From Paraescarpia echinospica (lineage: Eukaryota; Annelida; Polychaeta; Sabellida; Siboglinidae), in contig CM034534.1 of NCBI GenBank assembly GCA_020002185.1, positions 63,172,771-63,236,770 on the forward strand: 64,000 nucleotides of DNA, given 5' to 3'. Position 1 is the first letter of the stretch. Each line of letters opens with the position of its first letter. Below are positions 1 through 11,696 of this stretch, in pieces. The position numbers and the translations under genes are program-made. The notes beneath the pieces were generated by a model that was given only the letters and a program-made list of their open reading frames with translations, did no database searches and was not told the DNA's origin.

Positions 1-1315
1 TTGCGTACTTCGTTATGCGGATTTTCTCGGTCAGAAGTTGGTTCAGAAGTCAGAAGTCAGAAGATGGTTTCAATTTATTCACACTTTGAAATACCCAACA
101 TTCTATAAATCAAATAAAGCTCTTGTACACGTAGTTCTGTTGTTTCTTATTTGCATGGATTTTTAAAATGCACTCTGTACATAAAAGCACAGTTCATGGT
201 CGCATGCCAATTATAACCACCGTCTGTATCCTTAGCACGTTGTCGTTGAGGGTAGGCGGAAGCACGGAGTAATTTAGTTTCGGCTATCACGAACTGGCGA
301 GATCATCATATATATCAGGCACGGACTACGCCACGTTCAGATTCTAGGCCTCGCCCTGGACTCGCGGTAATGCCATTATATGAACATAATATGTTTTCCT
401 GTCGAGATCCTATCCACCGAGGCGTAGCAGTGCTGTCGAAAGTGGTCCGGCCCGACGTGAGATATTTTAGAAAAATGCCACCACAATGGTGCATGTTGGC
501 TAATTTTATAGCAATTGTTTAGGCTTAGAAATAAATCTACTTCCCACCTCATTTATTTACATCACACTATTCTGATATATTGCTTCCACCAATATCTGCG
601 CTGACATGACCACAGTAGTTAGGCGGATTATCACACAAAATAGGCACGATTTTGCACTTTGGTATACAATTGTGACACTGTATACGTATTCTACTTGGGG
701 CTCTGATGATTTTTTGATGTAGTGCCAGTTGAACGGCGCCCTTGGTGACCTGCAGCGCCACCTCGTGGTCTAATTTTGCTGTATTGCAGGTTTGGGCTAT
801 AGCATAACATTTATTTGATCAATTAGGATTAAAAATGGCTTAAGGTGATTCACATATAAATATCCTTAGATGACATTCACAAAGAGGTGCATCTAAGGAC
901 GTTAAAGTAATTAAAAATAGAGATTAAAGTCAAAAACGTGTGAAATTGTTTTTAAAAATAGTTTTTTGGTTATCTATGTAAAGTTCATTGTAATAGTACA
1001 TGCAAATTTACATATATAGACATGATGTATGTGTATAACTCAAACTGTCAGGACAACTTGGAGCATATCACTATCCCATTCCTTGGTCCCTTATTCGGTT
1101 AAACCAGAAAACACGCAGTAACGTAGTATAGCGTAAAATAATATCTTTTTGGCTAACCATGCCGTTTTGGGATATTATTGGCCTTTATAATTAGAACATT
1201 TTGCTTAATTATTGGAACCAAACTAATCAGACGAGGGGATTAAATGGTTAGTGTAAGTCTCATCATTAATTAGGTTGACGATTATTATTACACGTAGTTA
1301 GAATTTGGTTCAGTT
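1..1315. other. No gene recognised; start of duplicated segment
   Basis: This is AT-rich sequence with only short chance open frames on both strands. I recognise no domain, RNA or transposon end. The same sequence occurs at 36675-37989, so it belongs to the duplicated unit. Confidence 0.6.
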
Positions 1316-1560
1316 GTGGTTGGGGCTAATCCTACATTGAATCCCTCATCAATATTTTGATGGGGGCTCGATATAGGATTAACCCCCTGTATTTGGGGAA
1401 AGGGTGCATTTTATTGTTTTGGTTAGTGTCAAGGCGGCTGCAGTTTGAACGATTGGTGAGCTTCAATTCAAGGGGCAGGAGTGGATTTTGATGTTTTTGG
1501 TGAGCCTAGGGGGGTACAATTTTGGGCTTTTGTTAATGCCTCAAGCGGGTGTAATTGGAC
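1316..1560. repeat. Dispersed GGGGCT...ATAGGATTA...CCCC repeat, copy 1
   Basis: The block contains 'ggttggggctaat', 'gatataggattaacccc' and 'ggtgagcctagg'. Diverged versions recur at 4600-4830, 5065-5215 and 23935-24030, and in duplicate copy B. The recurring order is a short inverted motif (ggggct...agcccc), then 'ggtgca', then 'ggaggtttttgg'. It is probably an old interspersed repeat of unknown class. Confidence 0.5.
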
Positions 1561-1575
1561 GTTTTTGATGTTACA

Positions 1576-2957
1576 CGTATCTACAACGTCGACGAAGCAG
1601 GATTTAGCACAGTGCAAAAACCTCCAAACGTACAATAGCCAAGAAAGGTGCTAAACAAGTGAGTGCGACAACAATAGAGACCGAGGTGTAAACATCACAG
1701 CTGTATGCTGCTTCAATGCCGCTGGAACCTACCTACCCCCCATTATATTATTCACAAGAAAACAGTTTGCTCGATGCTCTGGCGAGCGGTGCTCCGCCAG
1801 GAAGCCTCGTCTTTGCAACGAGTCAGGATGGGAGGATAGGAAGTTTTTTGTGAGGTGGCTCCAACATTTCGTTTCCTGTGCAAAACCCACCGCTGAGAGG
1901 CCAGGCCGCTCCGCGCATAGGACGCAGCCCATGTGGTGTACTACAACCAAACAGCTGAACAATGGTTGCGGACAAATCCTGGGAGAAAACAGCACATACA
2001 ATGTGTGCGGACTGTTTTGTGAGGATAATATGACAACAGCGACCATGACGACAACAATAAATGGATTCAAGAGATATGGAATCTGGCCATGCTCAAGGAA
2101 CGTCTTTGAAGAGCATGAGTTCTTGTCGTCCACCGTCTGTCCCCCAAACCCGGCGCCGCCTGTGCCAGTCTCTTCAACAGACCGCAGTTCATCGCCTTCG
2201 CCACCGCCACCAGTTCCGCTACGCTCAACACGACCTGAAAGACCCAGATCACCCCGTCCTGTGCCGCCCAGACCATCTCATGCCCATCCTCCATTACCTC
2301 CACGTTCTTCAAGACCTTGTGTTAATCCAGATTTGCCAATGTCTGCAAGATCTGAGACGGAAAGGTCAACCCCACCTAGATCCGGAAGTGGTGATGGTCC
2401 ATGTGTTTACTTGGATTCTGTACTAAGATCGTCCGTCAAGGTTATTCACACTAACCCAGACGGCAGATGTTTCTTCAGAAGTGTAGCAATTTCCCAGAAC
2501 CAGCAGTTGCAAAACACTGTGAGAAACCGAAACAAACTTTCCTTGGAAAATCAGAGAGAATACACTTGCGGATAAGTTTAGAACAGAGGTAATTGAGTAC
2601 ATATGTACGAACTTCCAGTCTTGCTCTTCCCTGCGTCTAGATGTGATCAATGCTGGCCTACCGCAGGTCGCAAGACATTACCAGTCAATGACAGTAAGGC
2701 TGTGTGCGATGTTCAGTCCCAAAATAATGCCAGACGAGATGGAGGTGTTTGCCATGTCTAAGGTCCCCAAGAAGCCCATCGTAGTTGTGGGCGACACCTT
2801 CCGCAGCATCATCAAGTAAGGAATGGGGAATTATGCCGAAGAGAGTCATATCTACGTCATGTACACAGCGAGAGTGCAAGACGTTGGCCACTACGACTGC
2901 GTTGTGTTTAGTAAAGAAAAAGGTCAGTGTCCTACATATTTCATAATACCTGTATAA
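1576..2957 (+). pseudogene. Decayed pogo/Tigger-type transposase fused to an OTU-like domain (copy A)
   Basis: The sequence opens with the first catalytic-aspartate motif of pogo-type DDE transposases (YNVDEAGFSTVQKPP, D codon at 1591-1593). It continues with AGTYLPPIILFTRKQF, GAPPGSLVFATSQDG and RWLQHFVSCAKPTAERP. An internal deletion then removes the central catalytic part. The match resumes at YYNQTAEQWLRTNPGR, YNVCGLF and INGFKRYGIWPCSRNVFEE, the usual pogo C-terminal block. The same reading frame (about 2000-2575) runs through a ~90-residue proline-rich linker into an OTU-like core. Frameshifts are visible near 1810-1850, near 1950-1990 and near 2567, with an in-frame stop at 2817-2819. 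The N-terminal helix-turn-helix is absent. Family calls rest on motif recognition; the fusion is direct reading of one open frame. Confidence 0.72.
2431..2957 (+). pseudogene. OTU-type cysteine protease domain remnant within the pogo element
   Basis: The core reads VIHTNPDGRCFFRSVAIS, matching the OTU catalytic block D-G-x-C-[LF]-[FY]-R. After a one-base frameshift near 2567 the domain continues as LADKFRTEVIEYI, and it ends with VGHYDCVV, the position of the catalytic histidine (H-Y-D/N). Both catalytic positions are therefore readable. A TAA at 2817-2819 interrupts the frame before the His block, and the frame ends at 2955-2957. OTU proteins cleave ubiquitin-type linkages, and OTU domains are known passengers in some animal transposons such as Helitrons. 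This copy cannot make the full domain. Confidence 0.68.
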
Positions 2958-3189
2958 TTACTTTTATAAATATATGAGAGAGGGATGTTCCGGAGCGTGT
3001 GCTCTATCTTTTCAATTCAATTGTATAAGGCCTAACAATACGATGTGGTTTAGATCAGGAGTTTGAAAGCCCCACTCTCCCCTCTCCACCACCCCCCGAC
3101 AAAACATTAGTCCTGATATTTTTCTACAAAAGAAAATGAGTGTTCACAGAAGCTATAGATGGAAACAGGAAACCCAGTAACAGGCATAC

Positions 3190-4055
3190 GATGATATAAC
3201 AGGCAAGGTGTTTTTTGCGGATGATACAAAATTGTTTAGAAGGATTAAACATGATAGAGATAGACAGCATTTAAAAGATGATCTTGAGAGGTAGATCAAA
3301 TGGTCTGAAAAATGGCAAAGGTTGTTCAATTTGGGGAAATGTAAATGCCTCCACACAGGACATGGGAACGAAGATGTAGAATATACAATGGGGGTACTGT
3401 ACTAAGTACTACTGTAAAATAAAAGGACTTAGGGTTAACCATTAGTGTTGATATGAAGATTTCAGAGCAGTGCGGTATTGCCGCTTCAAATGAAAATCAA
3501 ATCCTTGGATTAATTAGGCGAAATATAACGTATAAGGAAAAAGAGCTAATAATACCACTGTACAAAACAATAGTTAGGCCTCATTATATCAAAATTTAGG
3601 GATCTTAGTTACGAAATACGCCTAAATGAATGCGGTTTAATAACTCTGGAGAACAGGAGATTGAGAGAAGATCAGATAGAAGTGTTTAAAATATTGAATG
3701 GTTATGAAAATATTGATAGAAATATTTGTTTCTCTGTTAAGAAAGATAGAAGGACCAAAGGACATGAAGTTACAATAGTAAAGGAGCAGTGTAGATTAGA
3801 CATAAGAACGTTCTCATTCTCACAAAGGACTGTAAATGAATGGAACAGATTATCTCCTGATTGTGTTGGTGCTAGTAGCGTGAATATGTTTAAACATAAA
3901 ATCGACACATACCTTAAAAGGGCGGGATACACATAGATAAAAAAAAGTATTGGACTCTCGAATCTCGATAAGCCAAAAGGCTTCCTTGTCCACCTGCCAT
4001 CTAGAGTTAATTTTCTGGATGGCAATCTTGTTAAATATTCCCTTTAAACAAATGT
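3190..4055 (+). mobile_element. CR1-like LINE 3' fragment (copy A)
   Basis: A 5'-truncated copy of the LINE family at 7961-11745. It begins near the FADDTK region of the reverse transcriptase, has an internal deletion near 3590 and ends in the frame containing VNEWNRLSPDCVGAS. The 3' tail carries the family's 'ggcttccttgtccacctgcc' motif and terminal stem-loop. Stops inside the RT part make it non-functional. Confidence 0.85.
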
Positions 4056-4595
4056 GATCCCAAAGTTATCACTGAATGCTCTGTTGTAGGACTTAGTGGA
4101 CATTTTTCCATTTCAGATCAGAGAGGGCATCAAACATGTCTTAATTTGACGAGTATTACATTCACTTTGGATAAAATGGGTATGGCGTGTCGTAATCCAT
4201 CCAACAGCTGCGGATATGATCTAAGAATTCTAAGCCTTTCTGGCGTTACACATTCATGATTTTCAAACAGCAGTAACCCAAGAAAGAAGCTAAATTGCTG
4301 GGCACATCAGACAACATATTTGAAGATGACAATATTATCTTTACAATGACATAGACAATAAAATCTACGGTTGCAATTTCAGGTATCGCTTTTTGAATGT
4401 TGATTGGTGGACTTCCCTCCTGGGTGGAATTAGAAAACTAAAAATCTATACGAACCACCCTGGCGGGCCCACTAGCTTGCCTACCGCACTTAGCATCATA
4501 CACGAGAAACTGACGAAGATATGTCTGGACAGACGGGAACACATTCTGAGATCCACACTCCGTTCTGTAATATCATATAGACGTCAGAACATGTG
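4056..4595. other. No gene recognised between repeats
   Basis: There is one 83-codon plus-strand open frame at 4393-4644 without recognisable motifs. It is identical in the second duplicate copy, so its preservation is uninformative. I see nothing else. Confidence 0.5.
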
Positions 4596-4599
4596 GGGG

Positions 4600-5215
4600 G
4601 TTTTCGGGGCTCAGCCCACCAATAATTTAGGTGGGGTCTGGTGATAGGACTAGCCCCCAATATTTAGGGAAGATGGGTGATTTTTGTATGTGCAATTTTA
4701 GGTTATTGGTCTGCCAGCAAATCGAGGTTTTTGGAGAGTCAATATGGTGTTTTTGAGAACGTCAATGTGGTGTTTTGGCGAACCTCAAGGAGGGGTGCAG
4801 ATCGAAGATTGTGGAGAGCCTCAGGCCCCCTGCCCCAATATTCACCACGTTTCGACGCCAGTAGATGGCAGACTGCCCTACGACTAGAATACGTGTAGTT
4901 AACGTACCTTTCGAGCATTCGTACGTCTCTCCCGCCGGAGCCCTGTAGTTGTACTTGAACACGTCAGTATACGTCGGCGCCTGTATAAACAACAACGAAT
5001 AGCTGTATGGGTATGGTAACCAAGGCGTCAGAAACGGGGGACTGAGTTTCTCACTATTTTTGTTGGGGCTGGAGATAGGATTAGCCCCCAATATATTTAG
5101 GGAAGTGGTGCAATTGGAGGTTTTTGGAGAGCCTCAATGTGGGATTTCTTGGGAAATCTCAAGGGAATACAACTGGAGATTTGTGTAGAGCCTCAACCCC
5201 TGAATATTCATCAGG
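4600..5215. repeat. Dispersed GGGGCT...TAGCCCC repeat, copies 2 and 3
   Basis: Two related blocks (about 4605-4830 and 5065-5215) share 'gataggactagcccccaatattta' type sequence, 'agggaag', 'gcaattggaggtttttgg' and 'gagcctca'. They match the block at 1316 and another at 23935. Between them lies 'gacgccagtagatggcag' and a short AT-rich spacer. No coding capacity is recognised. Confidence 0.5.
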
Positions 5216-5526
5216 CTTTGGCGCCATTGGGTAAGGTACATTTGAATGCAATCATACCATGTTAAACCGACCTTGTATGTTCCTCATTTTTGTATAATGC
5301 TTTAATACAAGAATAAATAGGTTGATACTGCAAACTACATCCAACAACCCCGTTGATGCTCGTTCAAGTAGAAGGGGGCTGGATCGACGCCTGCACTGAT
5401 TATGGATTCGACAGTGTGTCGATTTCAAGGTGCACGACTCAATCAACCACACAATCGGCGAACCTGTAGGCTACTGACGCATTACTGTTTCTGCTGCTGT
5501 TTCCTAACCAGCTCTGGACACTTTAA

Positions 5527-6960
5527 GAAGATTTAACGAGATTGCCACCCAGAGAATGAACCCTAGAGGGCAGGTGGACAAGGAAGCCTTTTGGCATATG
5601 GAGAGTTCATTTTGTATTTACATGTATCCCGGAATGTGTCGATTTTATTGTTAAACATATTCACGCTACTAGGAGATAATCTGTTCCATTCATTTGCAGT
5701 CCTTTGTGAAAATGAAAACTTTCTTATATCTAATCTACACTGCTCCTTTGCTAATGTAATGTCATGTCCTCCAGTCCTTCTCTCTTTCTTAACTGACAAA
5801 AAATATTTATATCAATATTTTTTATAACCATTCAATATTTTAAACACTTCTATTTGATCTCCTCTCAATCTCCTGGTCTCTAGAGTTGTTAAACCACGTT
5901 CTTTTATTTTATTTCTTAAATAAGATCCCTCAGTTTTGGTATAATTTTAGTCGCTCTCCTCTGTACTCTTTCTAGCATATCTACGTTCTTCTTGCGATAT
6001 GGCCCCCAAGCTTGTATACAATATCTTAAATGAGGCCTAACTATTGTTTTGTACAGCGGTATCATTAGTTCTTTTTCCTTATATGCTATATTTTGCCTAA
6101 TAATTAATCCATGGATTTGATTTCCCTTTGAAGATGCAATTCCGCACTGCTCTAAAACCTTCATATCTGCACTAATGGTTAACCCTAAGTCTTTTTCTTT
6201 TACAGTAGTACTTAGTACAGTACCCCTCATTGTATATTTACATCTTCGTTCCCATGTCCTGTGTGGAGGCATTTGCATTTCCCAAAATTGCACAACATTT
6301 GCCAGTTTTCTGACCATTTGATCAACCTGTCAAGATCATCTTGTAAATGCTGTCTATCTCCGTCACGTTTAATCTTTCTAAACACTTTTGTATCATCTCC
6401 AAATTTCAACACCTTGCTAGCTATATCATCGTCCAAATCGTTGATATATATTAAGAATAATATAGGTCCAAGTACTGATCCCTGTGGTACCCCACTCAAA
6501 ACTGATTTCCAGTTTGAAGCCTCCCCATCAACTACTACTCGTTATCTTCTGTCAATCAGCCATTTTTCTATCCAGTTAATTGTACCATTTCCTATGCCAT
6601 GGACCTTTAGTTTAAGCAGTAATCTTTAATGTGGCACTTTGTCGAAAGCTTTCTGAAAATTTAAGTAGATTATAAATACTGGTGATACATCGTCTACCCA
6701 CTTAATGATATCTTAAAAAAAATATATATATATTTGTTAAGCATGACCTCGCTTTTAGAAACCTGTTTTGAGATAGGTTGAATAAATTTAAGCTTAACAA
6801 AAAAATCCACCATGTGATCTTTAATTAGGCTTTCTAATAATTTGCAAATCACTGATGTTAAGCTAACTGGTCTATAGTTCTCTGACTTGTTTCTCGAAAT
6901 TTAAATAACGATATAATGTTTGCTTCTTTCCATTCTAAAGGAACCTCTCCACTACAATTA
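5527..6960 (-). mobile_element. CR1-like LINE, 3' half of ORF2 (copy A)
   Basis: Minus-strand LINE sequence running from its 3' stem-loop (near 5550) up into the palm and upstream RT region. Readable pieces are SGVPQGSVLGPILFLIYIND, FGDDTKVF (usual catalytic FADD changed to FGDD) and the C-terminal block around NEWNRLSP. The element is cut off by the N gap. The corresponding minus-strand LINE in copy B continues to about 46.0 kb. Confidence 0.88.
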
Positions 6961-7960
6961 NNNNNNNNNNNNNNNNNNNNNNNNNNNNNNNNNNNNNNNN
7001 NNNNNNNNNNNNNNNNNNNNNNNNNNNNNNNNNNNNNNNNNNNNNNNNNNNNNNNNNNNNNNNNNNNNNNNNNNNNNNNNNNNNNNNNNNNNNNNNNNNN
7101 NNNNNNNNNNNNNNNNNNNNNNNNNNNNNNNNNNNNNNNNNNNNNNNNNNNNNNNNNNNNNNNNNNNNNNNNNNNNNNNNNNNNNNNNNNNNNNNNNNNN
7201 NNNNNNNNNNNNNNNNNNNNNNNNNNNNNNNNNNNNNNNNNNNNNNNNNNNNNNNNNNNNNNNNNNNNNNNNNNNNNNNNNNNNNNNNNNNNNNNNNNNN
7301 NNNNNNNNNNNNNNNNNNNNNNNNNNNNNNNNNNNNNNNNNNNNNNNNNNNNNNNNNNNNNNNNNNNNNNNNNNNNNNNNNNNNNNNNNNNNNNNNNNNN
7401 NNNNNNNNNNNNNNNNNNNNNNNNNNNNNNNNNNNNNNNNNNNNNNNNNNNNNNNNNNNNNNNNNNNNNNNNNNNNNNNNNNNNNNNNNNNNNNNNNNNN
7501 NNNNNNNNNNNNNNNNNNNNNNNNNNNNNNNNNNNNNNNNNNNNNNNNNNNNNNNNNNNNNNNNNNNNNNNNNNNNNNNNNNNNNNNNNNNNNNNNNNNN
7601 NNNNNNNNNNNNNNNNNNNNNNNNNNNNNNNNNNNNNNNNNNNNNNNNNNNNNNNNNNNNNNNNNNNNNNNNNNNNNNNNNNNNNNNNNNNNNNNNNNNN
7701 NNNNNNNNNNNNNNNNNNNNNNNNNNNNNNNNNNNNNNNNNNNNNNNNNNNNNNNNNNNNNNNNNNNNNNNNNNNNNNNNNNNNNNNNNNNNNNNNNNNN
7801 NNNNNNNNNNNNNNNNNNNNNNNNNNNNNNNNNNNNNNNNNNNNNNNNNNNNNNNNNNNNNNNNNNNNNNNNNNNNNNNNNNNNNNNNNNNNNNNNNNNN
7901 NNNNNNNNNNNNNNNNNNNNNNNNNNNNNNNNNNNNNNNNNNNNNNNNNNNNNNNNNNNN
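6961..7960. other. Assembly gap (1000 N)
   Basis: Exactly 1000 N, so a placeholder rather than a measured length. It lies between a minus-strand LINE on the left and the low-complexity GA-rich 5' part of a plus-strand LINE on the right. Any open frame drawn across it is meaningless. Confidence 0.99.
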
Positions 7961-7964
7961 GAAG

Positions 7965-8789
7965 GTGACAGGGAAGAAAGTGACCGAAGAGAAGGAGGGA
8001 GGGAAGATGGGACGGGAGAGGAGAGAGGAAAAGGAGATGGGACAAAAGAAGGAGGGACGAAAGGAAGTGAGAGCAAATGTGATAGAAGAGAAGTCGATAA
8101 AAGGGACGCTGACAGGAGGAAAGGTGACAAGAGAAAAAGCGACAGGAAAGAATGGATCAGAAGAGAATGTGACAGGAGAGAAGACGACAGGGGGGAAAGA
8201 CAACCAGACAGATGCAAACCAAAGAAGGAGCTATTCTAAGGCAGTGATTGAGGGGGCAATGAGGAAAGAGAGGGTGTTTATGGGCGACTCCATTATGAGA
8301 AAGACGGACAAGACACTGAGCGAGGGGAAGGACGTCGTTGTTTGTTTACCGGGGGCTAGGATTGAACATGTAACTGACAGGGTAGAGAAGGTATTGGGAC
8401 ATGGCAAGGGGGGGTCTATACTGGTACATGTTGGAACAAATAATGCAGACCGGGAGGGGACAACTGCGATAGTACAGAAGTATAGACAGTTAGTGAGGAA
8501 GCTAAAGAAGATGAGAGTTGAACAGGTTATTCTGTCAGGAATTTTGCCAGTAATGGGAGGAAGGGGGGCAACGTATAAAAACTGCAAGAGGATGGCGATC
8601 AACGCACTAGTTGTGCAGATGTGTGAAGAAGAAGGGGTGGGATTCACAGATTGATGGGGATACTTTGTTGGGAGGGAAGATATGTACATGAGAGATGGCC
8701 TCCATCTTAGTGGAAAGGGGGCAGCAGTTTTCTCAGAGAACCTGCTGCAATCTGTTGACAGTGGGACAGGTTGCATCTATTTAAACTAG
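7965..8789 (+). pseudogene. LINE ORF1 with SGNH/GDSL esterase domain, one nonsense codon
   Basis: The N-terminal ~85 residues are highly charged and low complexity (Lys/Glu/Thr/Gly repeats), as in nucleic-acid-binding N-termini. The hydrolase domain follows: VFMGDSIMRKTD (block I, GDS serine), LVHVGTNNADRE (block III, GxN) and RDGLHLSGKGA (block V, DxxH). A TGA at 8652-8654 replaces an expected Trp codon (GFTD*WGYF). The same frame then continues uninterrupted to TAG at 8787-8789. Esterase-type ORF1 proteins are known for CR1/L2-group LINEs, where they are thought to help RNP or membrane interactions. The start codon choice is uncertain because of the gap. Confidence 0.8.
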
Positions 8790-8829
8790 ATTCGCAGGGG
8801 GACTCACAGAAAAGCCTGAAAATGGAGGC

Positions 8830-11640
8830 ATAGATAAAGACAGCACAAATAAATCAGCAAATAACAGTCTGGAAAACTCTTCTGAAGCTGGATATAAATG
8901 TGTTTGTTTAAATGCAAGGAGTATAGTAAACAAAAGAAATGAACTAAACTTTATGGTAGAAGATATTGACCCTCATATAATAGGTATAACCGAATCCTGG
9001 ACCACCACCGATATATCAGATGCCGAATTGGGACTGACAGGATATGTAATGTTTAGAAAAGATAGAATAGGAAGAAAGGGAGGTGGAGTTATTTTATATA
9101 TTAAAGAATCTATCCAGGCTTATGAAATAAAATTAGAAAGAGAAGCAGATTGCGAAGAAGCTGTTTGGTGTAACATAGTTACAGGAAACTCAACGTTAAC
9201 AGTTGGGTTAGTTTATCGAAGTCGAAACATAAGCATAGAAGAGAATGAAAAAATACAAAACGCTATAAGGGAAGTGAGCAAACGGGACTGTGTTATTATG
9301 GGGGATTTTAACCATGGGCATATAAAATGGAAATCTCTACAGAGTATGGGTAGTGAGGACCACAAGTTTTAGTTTTAGTACAAGATAGTTTCCTTTCTCA
9401 ACATGTGCTAGAACCAACCAGGGGAGAGAATGTGTTAGACTTAGTTTTGTCCTCACAGAAAGAATTAGTTGACAATGTCGAGATATGTGAGCCACTGGGG
9501 AGTAGTGATCACAACCAGATACATTTTACCATCAAAGTAAAATCAGAAAGGAATAGTAAAAAGCAGTATAGGAGAAATTTCCACAAAGGAAGGTATAAGG
9601 ACATGAGGAAATATTTAGCAAAGGTAGACTGGAATAACACACTAAAAAATAAGACAGCAACAGAATGCTGGAATATATTAGAGTGAAATTAAGTGCATAG
9701 TCGATAAATTTGTACCCTTCAAAAACAAGGAAAACGGTCCAAAAAGAAACACTTATCGAAAGAAGCCATTAGAAAAATTAAGTATAAACAAAAGATGTGG
9801 AAGTCATAGATGTACTGGAAATGATGAAGACTACGACAGTTATAAAGAAGCACTTAACCAAGCTACAGCTGAAATTAGAAATTCAAAGAGAAGCTATGAA
9901 CAACAATTAGCTAGTAATATAAAACATGACAGCAAGAGTTTTTATGCGTATGTTCGAAGCAAACAGAAAGTTCAAGATAAGGTCGGTCCTCTAGAAGATA
10001 GTGCTGGATATATAATATCAGAGGGATTCTTAATGGCAGAAGACCTGAATGAGTACTTTAGTTCAGTGTTTACCAGGGAAGATATTAGTTCACTACCAGT
10101 ACCAGAGGCTAAGTTCAAGGGGGCAGATTCAGACTATTTAGGACAATTAATTGTAACCCCGGAAATGGTAGCTAAGAAAATAAGGGCTATGAAGGATAAT
10201 AAATCACCTGGAGTGGATGGTATTCCACCCAAACTACTATTGGAAATTGTAGAACAAATTAGCATACTGCTTGCAACAGTTTTCAACTTGTCATTAGAAG
10301 AGGGAGTGGTTCCTTTAGATTGGAAATAAGCAAACATTATACCGTTATTCAAAAAAGGTTCGAGAAACAAGTCAGAGAACTATAGACCAGTGAGTTTAAC
10401 ATCAGTGATTTGTAAATTATTAGAAAGACTAATTAAAGATCACATGGTGGATTTTCTTGTTAAACACAACTTGATTAACCCATCTCAACATGGTTTTTTT
10501 AAAGCGAGGTCATGCTTAACAAATATGTTATGTTTTTGGAAGACATCACTAAGTGGGTAGATGAGGGATCACCAGTAGATATCGTCTACTTAGATTTTCA
10601 AAAAGCTTTCGACAAAGTACCACATCAAAGATTACTGCTTAAACTAAAGGCCCATGGTATAGGAAATGGTATAATAAACTGGATAGAACAATGGCTGATT
10701 GACAGAAGACAACGTGTAGTAGTTGATGGGGAGGCTTCAAACTGGAAATCGGTATTGAGTGGGGTACCACAGGGATCAGTATTAGGACCTATATTATTCT
10801 TAATATATATCAACGATTTGGATGATGAAATAACAAGCAAGGTGTTGAAATTTGCGGATGATACAAAAGTGTTTAGGATTAAAAGTGATGGAGATAGACA
10901 GCATTTACAAGATGATCTTGACAGGTTGATCAAATGGTCTGAAAAGTGGCAAATGCTGTTCAATTTTGGGAAATGTAAATGCCTCCACACAGGACATTGG
11001 AACGAAGAGGTAGAATATACAATGGGGGTACTGTACTAAGTACTACTGTAAAAAAAAGGACTTAGGGTTAACCATTGGTGCTGATATGAAGGTTTCAGAG
11101 CAGTGCGGAATTGCAGCTTCAAAGGGAAATCAAATCCTTGGATTAATTAGGCGAAACACCGTATAAGGAAAAAGAGCTAATAATACCGCTGTACAAAACA
11201 ATAGTTAGGCCTCATTTAGAATATTGTATTCAAACGTGGAGGCCGTATCGCAGGAAGGACATAGATATGCTAGAAAGAGTGCAGAGGAGAGCAACTAAAA
11301 TGATATCAAAACTGAGGGATCTTAGTTACAAAATACGCCTAAAAAAATGCGGTTTAACAACACTAGAGACCAGAAGGTTCAGAGGAGATCAGATAGAAGT
11401 GTTTAAAATATTGAAGGGTTATGAAAATATTGATAAATATTTTTTTCTCAGTTAAGAAAGATAGAAGGACTAGAGGGCATGAACTTACATTAGCAAAGGA
11501 GCAGTGTAGATTAGATATAAGAAAGTTCTCATTCACACAAAGGACTGTAAATGAATGGAACAGATTATCTGCTGATTGTGTGGGTGCTAGTAGCGTGAAT
11601 GTTTAAAAATAAAATTGACACATACCTCAGACGGGCTGGA
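8830..11640 (+). pseudogene. LINE ORF2: endonuclease-reverse transcriptase, several frame breaks
   Basis: The endonuclease begins CVCLNARSIVNKRNEL, with ITESW (catalytic Glu), GDFNHGHIKW and SSDHNQIHF (catalytic Asp-His). The RT follows: SPGVDGIPPKLL, NYRPVSLTSV, DFQKAFDKVPH, SGVPQGSVLGPILFLIYIND and FADDTKVF (catalytic Asp pair). The C-terminal block contains NEWNRLSADCVGAS. Breaks include a one-T deletion near 9371, a stop at about 9684, a stop after VPLDWK near 10327, and multiple frameshifts after 11037. Endonuclease nicks target DNA and RT primes from the nick in this class; this copy could not supply either. Confidence 0.88.
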
Positions 11641-11696
11641 TACACATAGATAAAAGGGTCGGACTCTCGATAAGCCAAAGGGCTTCCTTGTCCACC

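Larger units (their letters stand above)
1..6960. repeat. ~7-kb direct segmental duplication, copy A
   Basis: Position 1 matches position 36675 and position 6960 matches 43643. The offset stays at 36674 from the start to about 5.3 kb and becomes 36683 after a C-run (4 C near 5349 versus about 13 C near 42024). Elsewhere I see only scattered substitutions, roughly one per hundred bases by eye. The copy starts at or before the window edge and stops at the N gap. It contains a pogo-OTU pseudogene, two LINE fragments in opposite orientation and a dispersed repeat. It may be a recent duplication or two haplotypes retained in the assembly. Confidence 0.95.

Noticed and set aside
2061..2426. 121-codon plus-strand frame and 81-codon minus-strand frame over the proline-rich linker
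   Set aside because: Shadows of the pogo-OTU frame; Pro-rich codons leave other frames open.
6858..8239. Long open frames crossing 6961-7960 on both strands
   Set aside because: They consist of N; the gap has no codons.
8231..8776. 181-codon minus-strand frame
   Set aside because: Antisense shadow of the LINE ORF1 esterase.
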